This document shows, piece by piece, positions 23,276-32,273 of a stretch of DNA of 38,669 nt; position 1 is the first letter of the stretch, and every line of letters starts with the position of its first letter. The DNA comes from Bacillus sp. HF117_J1_D. Lineage in GTDB: Bacteria; Bacillota; Bacilli; Bacillales; Bacillaceae_C. Under the pieces are notes generated by a model. It had not been told where the DNA came from. It saw only the letters and a program-made list of their open reading frames with translations, and searched no databases. Location of the stretch: contig JAABNQ010000016.1 in the NCBI GenBank assembly GCA_009928435.1, positions 1 through 38,669 on the forward strand, written 5' to 3'. A program made the translations under genes and the position numbers.

Positions 23276-24328
23276 ATGATGAGAAGTTCTTCACCTGTAA
23301 AATTGACCTCCTTGTCTTCTAAAGGAGGCTGTGGATGCAAAATCGGGCCTGCGGATTTGGCAAAGGTTTTGCGAGAACTCCCGCAGGGCATTTCCGATCC
23401 GAACTTACTTGTGGGTTTGGATACAAGCGATGATGCTGGTGTATATCGTTTAAATGATACAACAGCCATTGTCCAGACAATTGATTTTTTTACTCCGATC
23501 GTAGATGATCCTTATGATTTTGGTCAGATTGCTGCTGCCAATGCGATTAGCGATGTATATGCTATGGGAGGAAAGCCGATCACAGCTTTGAACGTTGTTG
23601 CTTTCCCAATTGCTGCCCTCGATGAAAGCATTCTGGCGGACATTTTAAGAGGAGCAGGCGATAAGTTGAAAGAGGCAGATGCTGTTCTAGTTGGGGGACA
23701 TTCCATAGAAGATCAGGAGCCGAAATTTGGCATGGCTGTCACTGGGCTTATCCATCCAGATAAAGTGAGAACGAATGCTGGTGCTCGTCCTGGAGATAGT
23801 CTAGTGTTGACAAAGCCTATCGGCGTCGGAATCATGACGACATCATTGAAAAAAGGACTGCTTTCAGAAAAGGAAATTGAACGTGTTACAAAGGTCATGA
23901 CAACATTGAATCGGAAAGCTGCCGAAATTAGCGAGAAGTACACGGTCCATGCTTCAACAGACGTAACAGGATTCGGACTTCTGGGACATGCGTCCGAAAT
24001 GGCGAAAGGAAGCAATGTTGGAATCCGGATTTTTTACGAGCAGGTTCCGATACTCGAACGTGTTCAAGAATTAGCTGAATCCGGTGCTGTACCTGGAGGA
24101 ACTAAAAATAATTTTGCTCACTTGGAAAATGTGGTGACCTATCCCGAGTCCATGAGCCAGGTTGAGAAATGGATCTTATGTGATGCTGTCACATCTGGCG
24201 GATTACTTTTATCTGTTGACTCGGAAGAAGCAGGGCGGCTTGCAGAGGAATTGCGCGACAATGGGGTTGAAGCACAGGTAATCGGAGAAGTGCTTGAGGA
24301 AAATAAAGGAAGGATTACGGTCCAGTAG
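23276..24328 (+). CDS. selD: Selenophosphate synthase (selenide, water dikinase)
   Basis: A 350-residue enzyme making monoselenophosphate from selenide and ATP. The active-site segment GGCGCK has Cys19 where some species carry selenocysteine, plus catalytic Lys22. DTSDDAGVY (metal/ATP aspartates), FFTPIVDDPYDFG, GGHSIED and STDVTGFGLLGHA are all characteristic of SelD. ATG 23276 is 8 bases after GAAGGGG, while the in-frame GTG 23267 overlaps that site. It is followed 16 bases later by mnmH, which uses selenophosphate. No selenocysteine machinery is in view, so the known role here is tRNA selenation. Confidence 0.93.
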   Translation: MMRSSSPVKLTSLSSKGGCGCKIGPADLAKVLRELPQGISDPNLLVGLDTSDDAGVYRLNDTTAIVQTIDFFTPIVDDPYDFGQIAAANAISDVYAMGGKPITALNVVAFPIAALDESILADILRGAGDKLKEADAVLVGGHSIEDQEPKFGMAVTGLIHPDKVRTNAGARPGDSLVLTKPIGVGIMTTSLKKGLLSEKEIERVTKVMTTLNRKAAEISEKYTVHASTDVTGFGLLGHASEMAKGSNVGIRIFYEQVPILERVQELAESGAVPGGTKNNFAHLENVVTYPESMSQVEKWILCDAVTSGGLLLSVDSEEAGRLAEELRDNGVEAQVIGEVLEENKGRITVQ

Positions 24329-24344
24329 CTTGGAGTGAAAAAGA

Positions 24345-25388
24345 ATGTTTCATGATATTACCGTATCTGAATTACTCTCAAAAAAAGATAAAGAATCGCA
24401 TACAATCATTGATGTTCGTTCTCCCAAAGAATTCAAAGAGGCGACGATTCCAAACAGTATCAATATCCCTGTCTTCAACGATGAAGAGCGCGCTGAAGTT
24501 GGAACGATTTATAAACAAGTGGGAAAAGAAGCTGCGATGGATAGAGGCTTGGCTATCTTTTCAAAAAAGCTCCCCGAATTCATTGGTGAATTCAAAAAGA
24601 TTGAAACGCCTATGACGGTATTTTGCTGGCGTGGAGGAATGCGGAGCAAAACTGCAGCAACTGTCCTTGATTTGATGGGAATTCGTGTAAATCGGCTAAG
24701 CGGCGGTATCAGGTCTTATCGACGCTGGATTGTCAATTACTTGGAAACAGGGAAATTCAGTCCGAAGTTGCTTGTTTTGAATGGATATACTGGGACAGGC
24801 AAGACATATATTTTACAGAAACTAAAAGAAAAAGGGTATCCAGTCATAGATCTTGAACAAATGGCGGGACATCGTGGATCAATCTTCGGTCAGATTGGGC
24901 TGACGCCGAGCAATCAAAAGAAGTTCGATTCAGCACTTGTGACAGAAATGCTGGAATATGAAAATGAGCCATTTGTTTTTATAGAGGGAGAGAGCAAACG
25001 GATTGGCAGAGTGTATTTGCCAGATATCATTTATGATAAAAAAGAAGAGGGCCGGCAAATCTTCATAGACTTGCCGCTGGAAGAGCGGGTGAAAAACATC
25101 ATTGAAGAATATGAACCCTGGAACTATCCAGAACGGTTTCAAGAGGCATTCCGCTACATTAAAAGGAAGATCCATACCCCTGTCGCAAAGCAAATAGAAG
25201 TGCATCTAGAAGAAGGAGAATTCACCCAGGCTGTCCGGCTGCTGCTAGAATACTATTATGATCCCAGATATGAATATTCCGCCTCCCATTATCCTGAATC
25301 CCAAAAAACTACGGTTCAAGCGGATTCTGTTGATGATGCATTCAATAAGGTGCTTGAAGGCATACAGCAAAGCAAATTGGGAGCCTAA
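24345..25388 (+). CDS. mnmH: tRNA 2-selenouridine synthase
   Basis: A 347-residue enzyme (also called SelU/YbbB) that converts 2-thiouridine at the wobble position of tRNAs for Lys, Glu and Gln to 2-selenouridine via a geranylated intermediate. The N-terminal rhodanese domain (about 1-130) has catalytic Cys in VFCWRGGMRS (about residue 94), and the C-terminal P-loop domain has GYTGTGKT (about 146-153). GGAGTG precedes ATG 24345. It forms a two-gene operon with selD and is followed by a strong bidirectional terminator. Confidence 0.93.
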   Translation: MFHDITVSELLSKKDKESHTIIDVRSPKEFKEATIPNSINIPVFNDEERAEVGTIYKQVGKEAAMDRGLAIFSKKLPEFIGEFKKIETPMTVFCWRGGMRSKTAATVLDLMGIRVNRLSGGIRSYRRWIVNYLETGKFSPKLLVLNGYTGTGKTYILQKLKEKGYPVIDLEQMAGHRGSIFGQIGLTPSNQKKFDSALVTEMLEYENEPFVFIEGESKRIGRVYLPDIIYDKKEEGRQIFIDLPLEERVKNIIEEYEPWNYPERFQEAFRYIKRKIHTPVAKQIEVHLEEGEFTQAVRLLLEYYYDPRYEYSASHYPESQKTTVQADSVDDAFNKVLEGIQQSKLGA

Positions 25389-25390
25389 AC

Positions 25391-25430
25391 AAAAAAAGAT
25401 CGTCCAAACAACTTTGGATGATCTTTTTTA
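25391..25430 (+). terminator. Strong bidirectional terminator after mnmH
   Basis: AAAAAAGATCGTCCAAA pairs with TTTGGATGATCTTTTTT (one G-U) around a 4-base loop, with T runs on both strands. Confidence 0.92.
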
Positions 25431-25582
25431 AGTCTAAATCATGTCCCGTTACAATTATATAAGCGACTAAAGTAAAGCCGAGGGAAAGAAGATTGACTTA
25501 AGGCAAAAAAATGAGTGAAATAGATTTCTTTTTTTGTAAAAATATCATAAAGCTATTCCTTTCACAAGCAGTTTGTGTTATT

Positions 25583-25598
25583 TGTGAAATGAATCACA
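25583..25598. promoter_or_regulatory. CRP/FNR-type box upstream of des
   Basis: TGTGA-AATGAA-TCACA is a perfect match to the TGTGA-N6-TCACA palindrome bound by CRP/FNR-family proteins, including B. subtilis Fnr. The symmetry extends by two more pairs (TTTGTGA..TCACAAA). It is centred roughly 85 bases before the estimated des transcription start. Which regulator binds is unknown. Confidence 0.55.
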
Positions 25599-25605
25599 AA
25601 ACATG

Positions 25606-25636
25606 ATAAACGTCATCCCTAAGTGATGACGTTTAT
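25606..25636. promoter_or_regulatory. Palindrome, candidate DesR binding site
   Basis: ATAAACGTCATC (25606-25617) and GATGACGTTTAT (25625-25636) are a perfect 12-bp inverted repeat with a 7-base centre. With a -10 such as TATTAT (25663-25668) the palindrome covers about -39 to -69, where DesR binds in B. subtilis des. The -35 region is non-consensus, as expected for an activated promoter. The match to DesR is by position, not by a remembered consensus. Confidence 0.6.
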
Positions 25637-25698
25637 GTCTACTCCAAATTGGTACTTGCTCTTATTATTAAATGTAACATCAATTGGGAGTGGGTCAC

Positions 25699-26751
25699 AT
25701 GAATAAAGAAAAGACGAAACAACTGCGTAAGAGCGTAGCAGCTTTTGCTAAATCTGATCTGAAAAAGAGCACTGGTCAATTATTCAATACGATTCCACCG
25801 TTCTTGGTACTATGGTTTCTGGCGTATCAGAGCTTATCGGTGTCCATTTGGCTTACCCTCGGTTTGGCAATAGTGGCTGCCGGGTTCGTTGTTCGCATAT
25901 TTATTATCTTTCACGACTGCACCCACGGGTCTTTTTTCAAAAATAAAAAAGCGAATGATATACTTGGCACAATTACAGGAATGATAACGCTGTTTCCATA
26001 TGAAAAGTGGAAAAGAGAGCACGCAATTCACCATGCCACCAGTTCAAATCTCGATAAGCGGGGCGTTGGCGATATTTGGTTGATGACCATTGATGAATAT
26101 CAACAGGCTTCAAAAGGATACCGAATTTGGTACAGATTTTATAGAAATCCGTTTGTGATGTTCGGATTGGGCCCGTTATATTTGATTTTGATTGCTAATC
26201 GGATCAATCGGAAAGACGCTAGAAGAAAAGAACGGTTGAATACATATTCGACCAATCTTATGATTGTATTATTGTACACGTTGATGATTGCAGTTGTCGG
26301 TTGGCAGGCTTTTCTCATTGTCCAAGGAACCATCATGTTTACGGCAGCAATGCTCGGAGTCTGGCTCTTTTATATTCAGCATACTTTTGAAGACTCCTAT
26401 TTCGAGGAAGAGACGGAATGGAATTATGTAAAAGCAGCTGTTGAAGGCAGTTCCTATTATAAACTGCCTCGAGTATTGCAATGGGTAACAGGAAACATTG
26501 GATTCCATCACGTGCATCATTTGGCGCCGCGTGTACCAAACTATCATTTAGAAGAGGCTCATAATATGACACCGCCGCTTCATCATGCTACGACGATCAC
26601 AATTAGAACAAGCCTTGAATCTTTGAAATATAAATTATATGATCCGGAAAATAAAGTATTTGTCACCTTCAAAGAGGCACAGCGAAGGCTTCAGACAGAA
26701 AGAAAACGGCCGAATTTGAAGCCGAAACATATAAGCTTTGAAACAAAATAG
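25699..26751 (+). CDS. des: Acyl-lipid fatty-acid desaturase (delta-5 type)
   Basis: A 350-residue integral membrane di-iron enzyme that introduces a double bond into phospholipid acyl chains, using oxygen and an electron donor, to restore fluidity in the cold. Three histidine boxes are present: HDCTH (about 74-78), HAIHH (about 112-116) and HHVHH (about 272-276), with hydrophobic segments between. It is highly similar to B. subtilis Des over its whole length. ATG 25699 follows GGGAGTGGG; a TTG further upstream is less suitable. It is followed by its own terminator and then desKR, matching the B. subtilis order. Confidence 0.95.
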   Translation: MNKEKTKQLRKSVAAFAKSDLKKSTGQLFNTIPPFLVLWFLAYQSLSVSIWLTLGLAIVAAGFVVRIFIIFHDCTHGSFFKNKKANDILGTITGMITLFPYEKWKREHAIHHATSSNLDKRGVGDIWLMTIDEYQQASKGYRIWYRFYRNPFVMFGLGPLYLILIANRINRKDARRKERLNTYSTNLMIVLLYTLMIAVVGWQAFLIVQGTIMFTAAMLGVWLFYIQHTFEDSYFEEETEWNYVKAAVEGSSYYKLPRVLQWVTGNIGFHHVHHLAPRVPNYHLEEAHNMTPPLHHATTITIRTSLESLKYKLYDPENKVFVTFKEAQRRLQTERKRPNLKPKHISFETK

Positions 26752-26758
26752 TTAGTTC

Positions 26759-26788
26759 AAGCCATTCCATATTGGTGGAATGGCTTTT
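26759..26788 (+). terminator. Rho-independent terminator of des
   Basis: AAGCCATTCC pairs perfectly with GGAATGGCTT around an 8-base loop, followed by T. Confidence 0.88.
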
Positions 26789-26908
26789 CATTCAGCAGAT
26801 CGCCAAAATGGTATGATTGTATGATCAGCACGTGTTGACGAATAAATTCACGTTTTTCTTAAGCATCATTGATATAATATGTCCGACTGAAAGGAGTGAC
26901 TATTTGAT

Positions 26909-28045
26909 ATGGTTAGCTGGTTCAGCATTTTTCCGAGAAATAAATGGCTGAGTATTTATGTTTGGATTATATTTTGCTTATTACCTTTCTTTTTCATTTT
27001 TAGGTCATCGTCACCTTTGGAAATCTCCATCGGTATTACGTTAATGCTATTATATTTTTTATCATACATGTTCTCGTATAAGGCCAAAAATAGTGGGCTT
27101 GTCTATATGTGGGTCAGTTTTGAAATTGTCATTAATATTCTCATGACCTTGTTATTTGGTTATGTGTATTTGGCTATCTTTACCGCATTTTTTATCGGGA
27201 ATATTCGCAATCCAGTCGGGTTCTATATTATTTACGGTCTGCATATCGCATTCACTGTAGGGGCGATTGTTGCGGGGTTTTTCATCGAAATCGATTTGTT
27301 CCTTCCGCAAATACATTTTATCATCGTATCCGTTCTTGGAACTGTGCTGCTGCCTTTCAATCTTTATTATAGAAATAAGCAGATCAATCTAGAAGGGCAG
27401 CTGGAGCATGCGAACGAGCGGATTTCAGAATTGACTGTACTGGAAGAACGAGAACGGATATCTAGGGATTTACACGATATTCTCGGTCAAAAGCTGTCGT
27501 TAATCGGATTGAAAAGTGATTTAGCGGGAAGGTTGGTTTTCCGCGATCCGCAGGCTGCAGAGAAAGAGCTGCAAGATATCAGGCAGACCGCCAGTACCGC
27601 ATTGCGCGAAGTACGGGAGCTAGTTGCTGATATTCGTGCAGAGAAGCTTGATAATGAATTGGTCAGAACAAAGCAGATGTTCGAAGCAGCTGAAATGACA
27701 TTAACAGTGGAAGGCGACTTCTCCCCGGGACAGATGCCAACAATCATTGAAAGCGTAATGAGTATGTGCTTGAAGGAAGCAGTAACGAATGTGGTGAAGC
27801 ATAGTGGTGGTACAGCTTGCCGGATTACCTTTAAAGAAACACCGAACGAATATGTCCTCACTGTCGAAGATAATGGTATCGGAATCACGCATGAAGGAAA
27901 AGTGGAATCTGGAAGTGGGTTGAGAGGGATGCGAGAACGCTTGGAATTTGTGAATGGCAGTCTCCACGTTGAAGGCGGAAAAGGGACAAAGCTTACAATT
28001 CGCGTACCCGTAGTTCTAACACATATCGTGAAGGAGGTTGATTGA
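26909..28045 (+). CDS. desK: Cold/membrane-fluidity sensor histidine kinase
   Basis: A 378-residue kinase. The N-terminal half has about five membrane helices (roughly 15-150) that in B. subtilis sense lipid order. A two-helix coiled-coil linker leads to the HisKA_3 dimerisation domain with phospho-acceptor His189 in RDLHDILGQ, and a HATPase ends the protein (DNGIGI, GSGLRGMRERL). Mechanism by homology: kinase when lipids are ordered (cold), phosphatase when fluid. ATG 26909 follows AAAGGAGTG at a longish spacing of about 12. A TATAAT at 26873-26878 may be its -10; no good -35 is seen. It is co-transcribed with desR. Confidence 0.93.
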   Translation: MVSWFSIFPRNKWLSIYVWIIFCLLPFFFIFRSSSPLEISIGITLMLLYFLSYMFSYKAKNSGLVYMWVSFEIVINILMTLLFGYVYLAIFTAFFIGNIRNPVGFYIIYGLHIAFTVGAIVAGFFIEIDLFLPQIHFIIVSVLGTVLLPFNLYYRNKQINLEGQLEHANERISELTVLEERERISRDLHDILGQKLSLIGLKSDLAGRLVFRDPQAAEKELQDIRQTASTALREVRELVADIRAEKLDNELVRTKQMFEAAEMTLTVEGDFSPGQMPTIIESVMSMCLKEAVTNVVKHSGGTACRITFKETPNEYVLTVEDNGIGITHEGKVESGSGLRGMRERLEFVNGSLHVEGGKGTKLTIRVPVVLTHIVKEVD

Positions 28046-28046
28046 T

Positions 28047-28658
28047 ATGATTCGCATTGTCATTGCCGAAGATCAGGGGATGATGCTCGGAGCCCTTGGC
28101 TCGCTGCTAAATATGGAAGAAGATATGGAAGTTGTCGGACAGGCCAAAAATGGGGAAGAAGCAGTCAGGCTTGTAAAAGAGCTTGAACCTGATGTTTGTA
28201 TCATGGATATTGAAATGCCGGTCAAAACTGGATTAGAAGCAGCACACGAACTAAAGGGCTCCGCTAGTAAAGTCATCATTTTAACCACATTTGCGAGAGC
28301 CGGATATTTTGATCGTGCCCGAAAGGCTGGAGTCCGAGGCTATTTGTTGAAGGATAGTCCTATTGAAGAGTTGGTTTCTTCTATCCGCCTAATCATGGAT
28401 GGAAGGCGAATGTACGCTCCCGAACTGGTAGATATCGCTTATGGCGACGATGATTATATGGAGAATCCTTTGACTGAACGCGAAAGTGAAGTTCTCTCTC
28501 TTGTCGCAGAAGGAAAAACAACAAAAGAGATTGCGAAGGAGTTGTATTTGACGCCAGGCACGATCCGAAATTATATATCCTCCATTCTTGAAAAGTTGAA
28601 TGTTGGCAATCGGATTGAAGCTATTGCTAGGTTCAAGGAAAAGGGATGGTTTAAATAG
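28047..28658 (+). CDS. desR: Response regulator of the desaturase gene
   Basis: A 203-residue NarL/FixJ-type regulator: receiver with acidic AEDQ and phospho-acceptor Asp54 in CIMDIEMP, then a LuxR-type helix-turn-helix (NPLTERESEVLSLVAEGKTTKEIA region, about 143-200). It closely matches B. subtilis DesR, including the GWFK end. ATG 28047 follows AAGGAGG (28031-28037) by 9 bases; that site lies inside the end of desK and the genes are one base apart, so translation is probably coupled. Its likely site is the palindrome at 25606-25636. Confidence 0.93.
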   Translation: MIRIVIAEDQGMMLGALGSLLNMEEDMEVVGQAKNGEEAVRLVKELEPDVCIMDIEMPVKTGLEAAHELKGSASKVIILTTFARAGYFDRARKAGVRGYLLKDSPIEELVSSIRLIMDGRRMYAPELVDIAYGDDDYMENPLTERESEVLSLVAEGKTTKEIAKELYLTPGTIRNYISSILEKLNVGNRIEAIARFKEKGWFK

Positions 28659-28709
28659 GAAGCAGTAAATTTGATTCAATGTTTCATTCCGCCCAATAGC
28701 ATTGCGGAT

Positions 28710-28744
28710 GCCCAGATTTTTTAGAGGACTGATAAAATCTGGGC
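28710..28744 (+). terminator. Long hairpin downstream of desR
   Basis: GCCCAGATTTT and AAAATCTGGGC form a perfect 11-bp stem with a 13-base loop, about 50 bases past desR. No T tract follows, but it is the only terminator candidate for desKR. Confidence 0.5.
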
Positions 28745-28942
28745 GCAAATACGCCAAGGGCATTTGATAAATAAATTGGGAGATTCAACATTTTGGTGAA
28801 AGTTGTTTGCTCTTTTATGCGAAAAAGAAAATCTCATATTATAATAGGAGTATGTATTAGCATACAAGTCGAAATAACGGCCTGGTTGGCCTGAATCAAA
28901 TGGCAGGGTTAAAAGACCTGCTTTATTAAGGGGACGAATCGC
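28745..28942. other. Leader/promoter region of ctaB
   Basis: Contains TATAAT at 28840-28845 without a good -35, then three small hairpins in the presumed leader: GTATG..CATAC (about 28851-28866), GGCC..GGCC (about 28879-28891) and GCAGG..CCTGC (about 28902-28921) followed by TTTATT. The last resembles a weak terminator, so attenuation is possible. No T-box or known riboswitch motif was recognised. Confidence 0.3.
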
Positions 28943-29857
28943 ATGATATTGAGCAAGACGGAGTCTCGCGAAGGACAGGTGAAGACCAGGCAAATCGCGA
29001 CATTTGTTGCGGATATGATGGCGCTATTTAAAGGGATTGTACTGATTGCGAATGTGCTGCCCGTTTTTATTGGTTTCTGGTTAGCGCTGGTTTTTACCAA
29101 TATTTCCTTTGCCATGCACTTGAATTTGTTTTTTTTGACCATCATTGGCAGCACGCTTGTCATGGCTGGCGCGCTTGTTCTGAACAACTGGTATGAAGTT
29201 GATTTGGATACTGCCATGGACAGGACTCAAATACGCCCTACCGTTACTGGGAGGATTTCGCTGAAAGCAACATTGATACTTGGGATAGTCTTAAGCATTA
29301 TTGGGTTTGTTTTCCTAGCTTTTACAACGTGGGAAGCTGTTCTTTATGCGTTCATTGGCTGGTTTACGTATGTGATTATGTATACGATGTGGACAAAACG
29401 CAAATATACCTTGAATACGGTTGTGGGGAGCATTTCTGGAGCCGTTACGCCGTTGATTGGGTGGGCGGCGGTTGCTCCTGTCAACCACATAGTTCCGATT
29501 GTTCTGTTTATGATTTTATTCATTTGGCAAATGCCTCATACTTTTGCAATTGCCATGAAAAGGCATGATGAATATAAAGCAGCAGGAGTGGCAATGCTTC
29601 CTGTCATTCGCGGGTTTGAAATGACAAAGCGCCAAATGTTTGTTTATGTCGCTTGTCTGTTGCCGTTTCCTTTCTTTTTGGCACCGCTTGGCATAGTATT
29701 CATTGCTGTCTCGACTTTAATGAACCTAGCATGGCTAGGGCTGGTGATTAGAGGATTTTTTGTAAAAGATGATATGAAATGGGCACGGATCAATTTTGTG
29801 GTTTCAGTAAACTATATTGCCATTATTTTCATTATGATGTTTTTAGTGACCTTGTAA
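28943..29857 (+). CDS. ctaB: Heme O synthase (protoheme IX farnesyltransferase)
   Basis: A 304-residue UbiA-family membrane prenyltransferase that adds a farnesyl group to heme B to make heme O for terminal oxidases. The aspartate-rich motif NNWYEVDLDTAMDRT (about 73-87) binds the prenyl diphosphate; about nine helices follow, with WQMPHTFAIAMKRHDEYK (about 195-212) conserved in the family. ATG 28943 has AAGGGG about 10 bases upstream. It stands alone, away from ctaA and ctaCDEF, so it may be the second paralogue (CtaO-like) rather than the main ctaB. It ends in a strong terminator. Confidence 0.88.
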   Translation: MILSKTESREGQVKTRQIATFVADMMALFKGIVLIANVLPVFIGFWLALVFTNISFAMHLNLFFLTIIGSTLVMAGALVLNNWYEVDLDTAMDRTQIRPTVTGRISLKATLILGIVLSIIGFVFLAFTTWEAVLYAFIGWFTYVIMYTMWTKRKYTLNTVVGSISGAVTPLIGWAAVAPVNHIVPIVLFMILFIWQMPHTFAIAMKRHDEYKAAGVAMLPVIRGFEMTKRQMFVYVACLLPFPFFLAPLGIVFIAVSTLMNLAWLGLVIRGFFVKDDMKWARINFVVSVNYIAIIFIMMFLVTL

Positions 29858-29861
29858 ACGG

Positions 29862-29888
29862 GAGGAGTTATGTGAACTCCTCTTTTTT
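29862..29888 (+). terminator. Rho-independent terminator of ctaB
   Basis: GAGGAGTT pairs perfectly with AACTCCTC around a 5-base loop and is followed by six T. Confidence 0.93.
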
Positions 29889-29943
29889 CATGCAATTATA
29901 GCAGGTATAATGGAATGAATAGTAAGTGAAGGGGTTTTTTGCA

Positions 29944-32085
29944 ATGTCTCAAGACTTTTTTGACCAAATGCAGAAGGAGACGGCTGTCATCTTAAATGAG
30001 GTTCAAAGAAAGGCAGTGCTTCAGACCGAAGGACCGCTGCTTCTGCTTGCTTCGCCGGGTTCGGGAAAAACGACGACCATCATTATGCGAATAGGATACC
30101 TTATTCAGCAGAAGAAAGTCCCTCCTGCCCGGATAAAAGCCGTTACCTTTAGCAGGGCTTCGGCCAATGATATGAAAGAGCGTTTTAAACAATTTTTCCC
30201 CGAGCTTCCTCCAGTGGATTTCTCTACGATTCATAGTCTTGCCTTTGAAACTGTTCGGGAGCAATTATATAAGGAACGGGTCGATTACCAGATTATTGAG
30301 GGGAATACAGAAAATGGACTGCATAAGAAGTTGATTTTGCGTAAGCTGTTTGAATCTGTAGTTGGTGAGACAATGACGGACGATCAACTGGAAGAGCTTA
30401 TGACCTATATCAGTTTTATAAAAAATAAAATGGTTGCTCAGGATGAGTGGTCGTCGGTTAAATGCACTGTTCCAAAGGCAGTAACGATGTTACAGCGGTA
30501 TGAAAAATTCAAGCAGACAGGGCATCAAAAGCTGTTGCTGGATTTTGACGACATGCTGACAATGGCAAATGATATTTTTGAGAATGAGAAAGAGCTTTTG
30601 AAGAAATATCAAAGTCGCTACGATTACATATTGACGGATGAGAGCCAGGATACGTCATTGGTGCAGCATCAAATCGTGGAAAAGCTGACAAGGGAACATC
30701 GCAATCTATGTGTGGTGGCTGACGATGATCAATCGATTTACAGCTGGAGAGGGGCAGAACCGTCTTATCTGTTGGATTTCAAGAAGACTTATCCGAGTGC
30801 AGAAGTTTTGTTTATGGAGCAGAATTACCGGTCTTCTAAGGAGATCGTAGAGACTGCAAACAGTTTTATCAAGCAAAACAAAAAACGGTATGCAAAAAAT
30901 ATGTTTACGAAAAATCTCTCGTCAAAGCCTATTGTATTAAAAAAATTTTCAGATTACAAGCTCCAGGCGAAATATTTGGTGAAAGAAATCAAGGGTGAAG
31001 AAATTTTGTCGGATATTGCGGTATTGTATCGGAACAATGCTTCTTCCATCGCATTGATGAATGAATTTGACCGAGCGGGCATCCCTTTTTTCATGAAAGA
31101 TGCGGACAACCGCTTTTTCTCTCATTGGGTCGTAGGCGATATCCTGAATTTTATGCGGATGACTTTTACAGATAAAAGGCCAGATATTTTAGAGAAAATC
31201 CACACAAAACTTAATGGTTATATTACAAAAAAACAGATGATGGCTCTAAAGCAAATCAAAAATAATGAATCTGTTTTTGATAATCTTCTCAACCACGTTC
31301 CATTGAAAGATTATCAGGTGGAAAAGCTGAAGGATAACAAGGATACCTTTCGTCAAATGAAAGAAATGCCGCCGTTCCATGCGATCCATGTCATTAGGGA
31401 TCGGCTGGGATATGAGAAGGCATTAGAGAACATGTGTGAGCGCTTGGGATTCCGAAAAGAATATCTCCTGGGGATATTAAATACCTTGGAAGAAATTGCG
31501 CAGGATCTCGAAACAATGGAAGAATTCGCGGCGCGTTTAAAACATTTGGAAGCAAAACTAAAAACATCCAAATTCAAGAAGGACGAAAATGCAGTGACCT
31601 TCTCCACTTTCCACAGTGCGAAGGGCTTGGAGTTTGATAAAGTGTACATGATCGATTTAATCGACGGTGTCATCCCATCGTCCGAGGACAAAAAGGGGGA
31701 TATAGAGGAGGCTGTACGCTTGTTTTATGTCGGTATGACTCGAGCTAAAAGGCACTTGGAATTGATTTCCTATCAACAAAGAGATGGGGCGAAAACAATG
31801 GAATCCCAATTTGTCAGCGACGTTTGGAACATCATGAACCCACCTAAGGAAATCGCCACTCAAGGGCGGAAACTAAGAGAAAAAGCAAAGCCTATTGAGG
31901 TGAATCCAAATGCTATTTCTGACATGTCTGAGCTCCAGCAAGGGATGCCCGTAAAGCATAGAGTATTCGGAACAGGCAGTATCAAATCACTCAGCGAAGA
32001 AACGATACGGATTCAGTTTTCAAAGCAGGAAAAATCTCTTTCTATTAAAATGTGTTTGGAACGGGGTTTGCTGGAGCCTGTTTGA
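29944..32085 (+). CDS. UvrD/PcrA-family superfamily 1 DNA helicase (YjcD-like)
   Basis: A 713-residue 3'-5' helicase. Motif I ASPGSGKTT (about 37), Ia TFSRASANDMKERF, II TDESQD (Ser where Phe or Tyr is usual), III VADDDQSIYSWRG, IV QNYRSS, V TFHSAKGLEFDKVY and VI LFYVGMTRAKRHLEL are all present. The C-terminal ~50 residues (GMPVKHRVFGTGSI) form the small Tudor-like domain seen in PcrA. It is close in size and ending to the B. subtilis YjcD type rather than to PcrA itself, which is normally beside ligA. ATG 29944 is 9 bases after GAAGGGG. Its exact DNA-repair role is unknown. Confidence 0.88.
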   Translation: MSQDFFDQMQKETAVILNEVQRKAVLQTEGPLLLLASPGSGKTTTIIMRIGYLIQQKKVPPARIKAVTFSRASANDMKERFKQFFPELPPVDFSTIHSLAFETVREQLYKERVDYQIIEGNTENGLHKKLILRKLFESVVGETMTDDQLEELMTYISFIKNKMVAQDEWSSVKCTVPKAVTMLQRYEKFKQTGHQKLLLDFDDMLTMANDIFENEKELLKKYQSRYDYILTDESQDTSLVQHQIVEKLTREHRNLCVVADDDQSIYSWRGAEPSYLLDFKKTYPSAEVLFMEQNYRSSKEIVETANSFIKQNKKRYAKNMFTKNLSSKPIVLKKFSDYKLQAKYLVKEIKGEEILSDIAVLYRNNASSIALMNEFDRAGIPFFMKDADNRFFSHWVVGDILNFMRMTFTDKRPDILEKIHTKLNGYITKKQMMALKQIKNNESVFDNLLNHVPLKDYQVEKLKDNKDTFRQMKEMPPFHAIHVIRDRLGYEKALENMCERLGFRKEYLLGILNTLEEIAQDLETMEEFAARLKHLEAKLKTSKFKKDENAVTFSTFHSAKGLEFDKVYMIDLIDGVIPSSEDKKGDIEEAVRLFYVGMTRAKRHLELISYQQRDGAKTMESQFVSDVWNIMNPPKEIATQGRKLREKAKPIEVNPNAISDMSELQQGMPVKHRVFGTGSIKSLSEETIRIQFSKQEKSLSIKMCLERGLLEPV

Positions 32086-32273
32086 GAGAGGGAATGTGGT
32101 CTTTTTCGAAGAGGCAGGGTTATTCCAAATGCTATTTGGGCGATGTGGATTTATCAGTCTTTCAAAAATGCTGACTGTCTAAAAAGAATAAAAAAGGTTG
32201 CTTTTTAATAGTGGTACTTGCAAGCAGAAGTGTTGACTCTCTATTTTAGGGGGGGATGGGAGGAGGGCTCCAT

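Noticed and set aside
26830-26853. ACGTG/CACGT inverted repeat between des and desK
   Set aside because: Arms of five bases with a 14-base spacer are expected by chance at this frequency; no supporting context.
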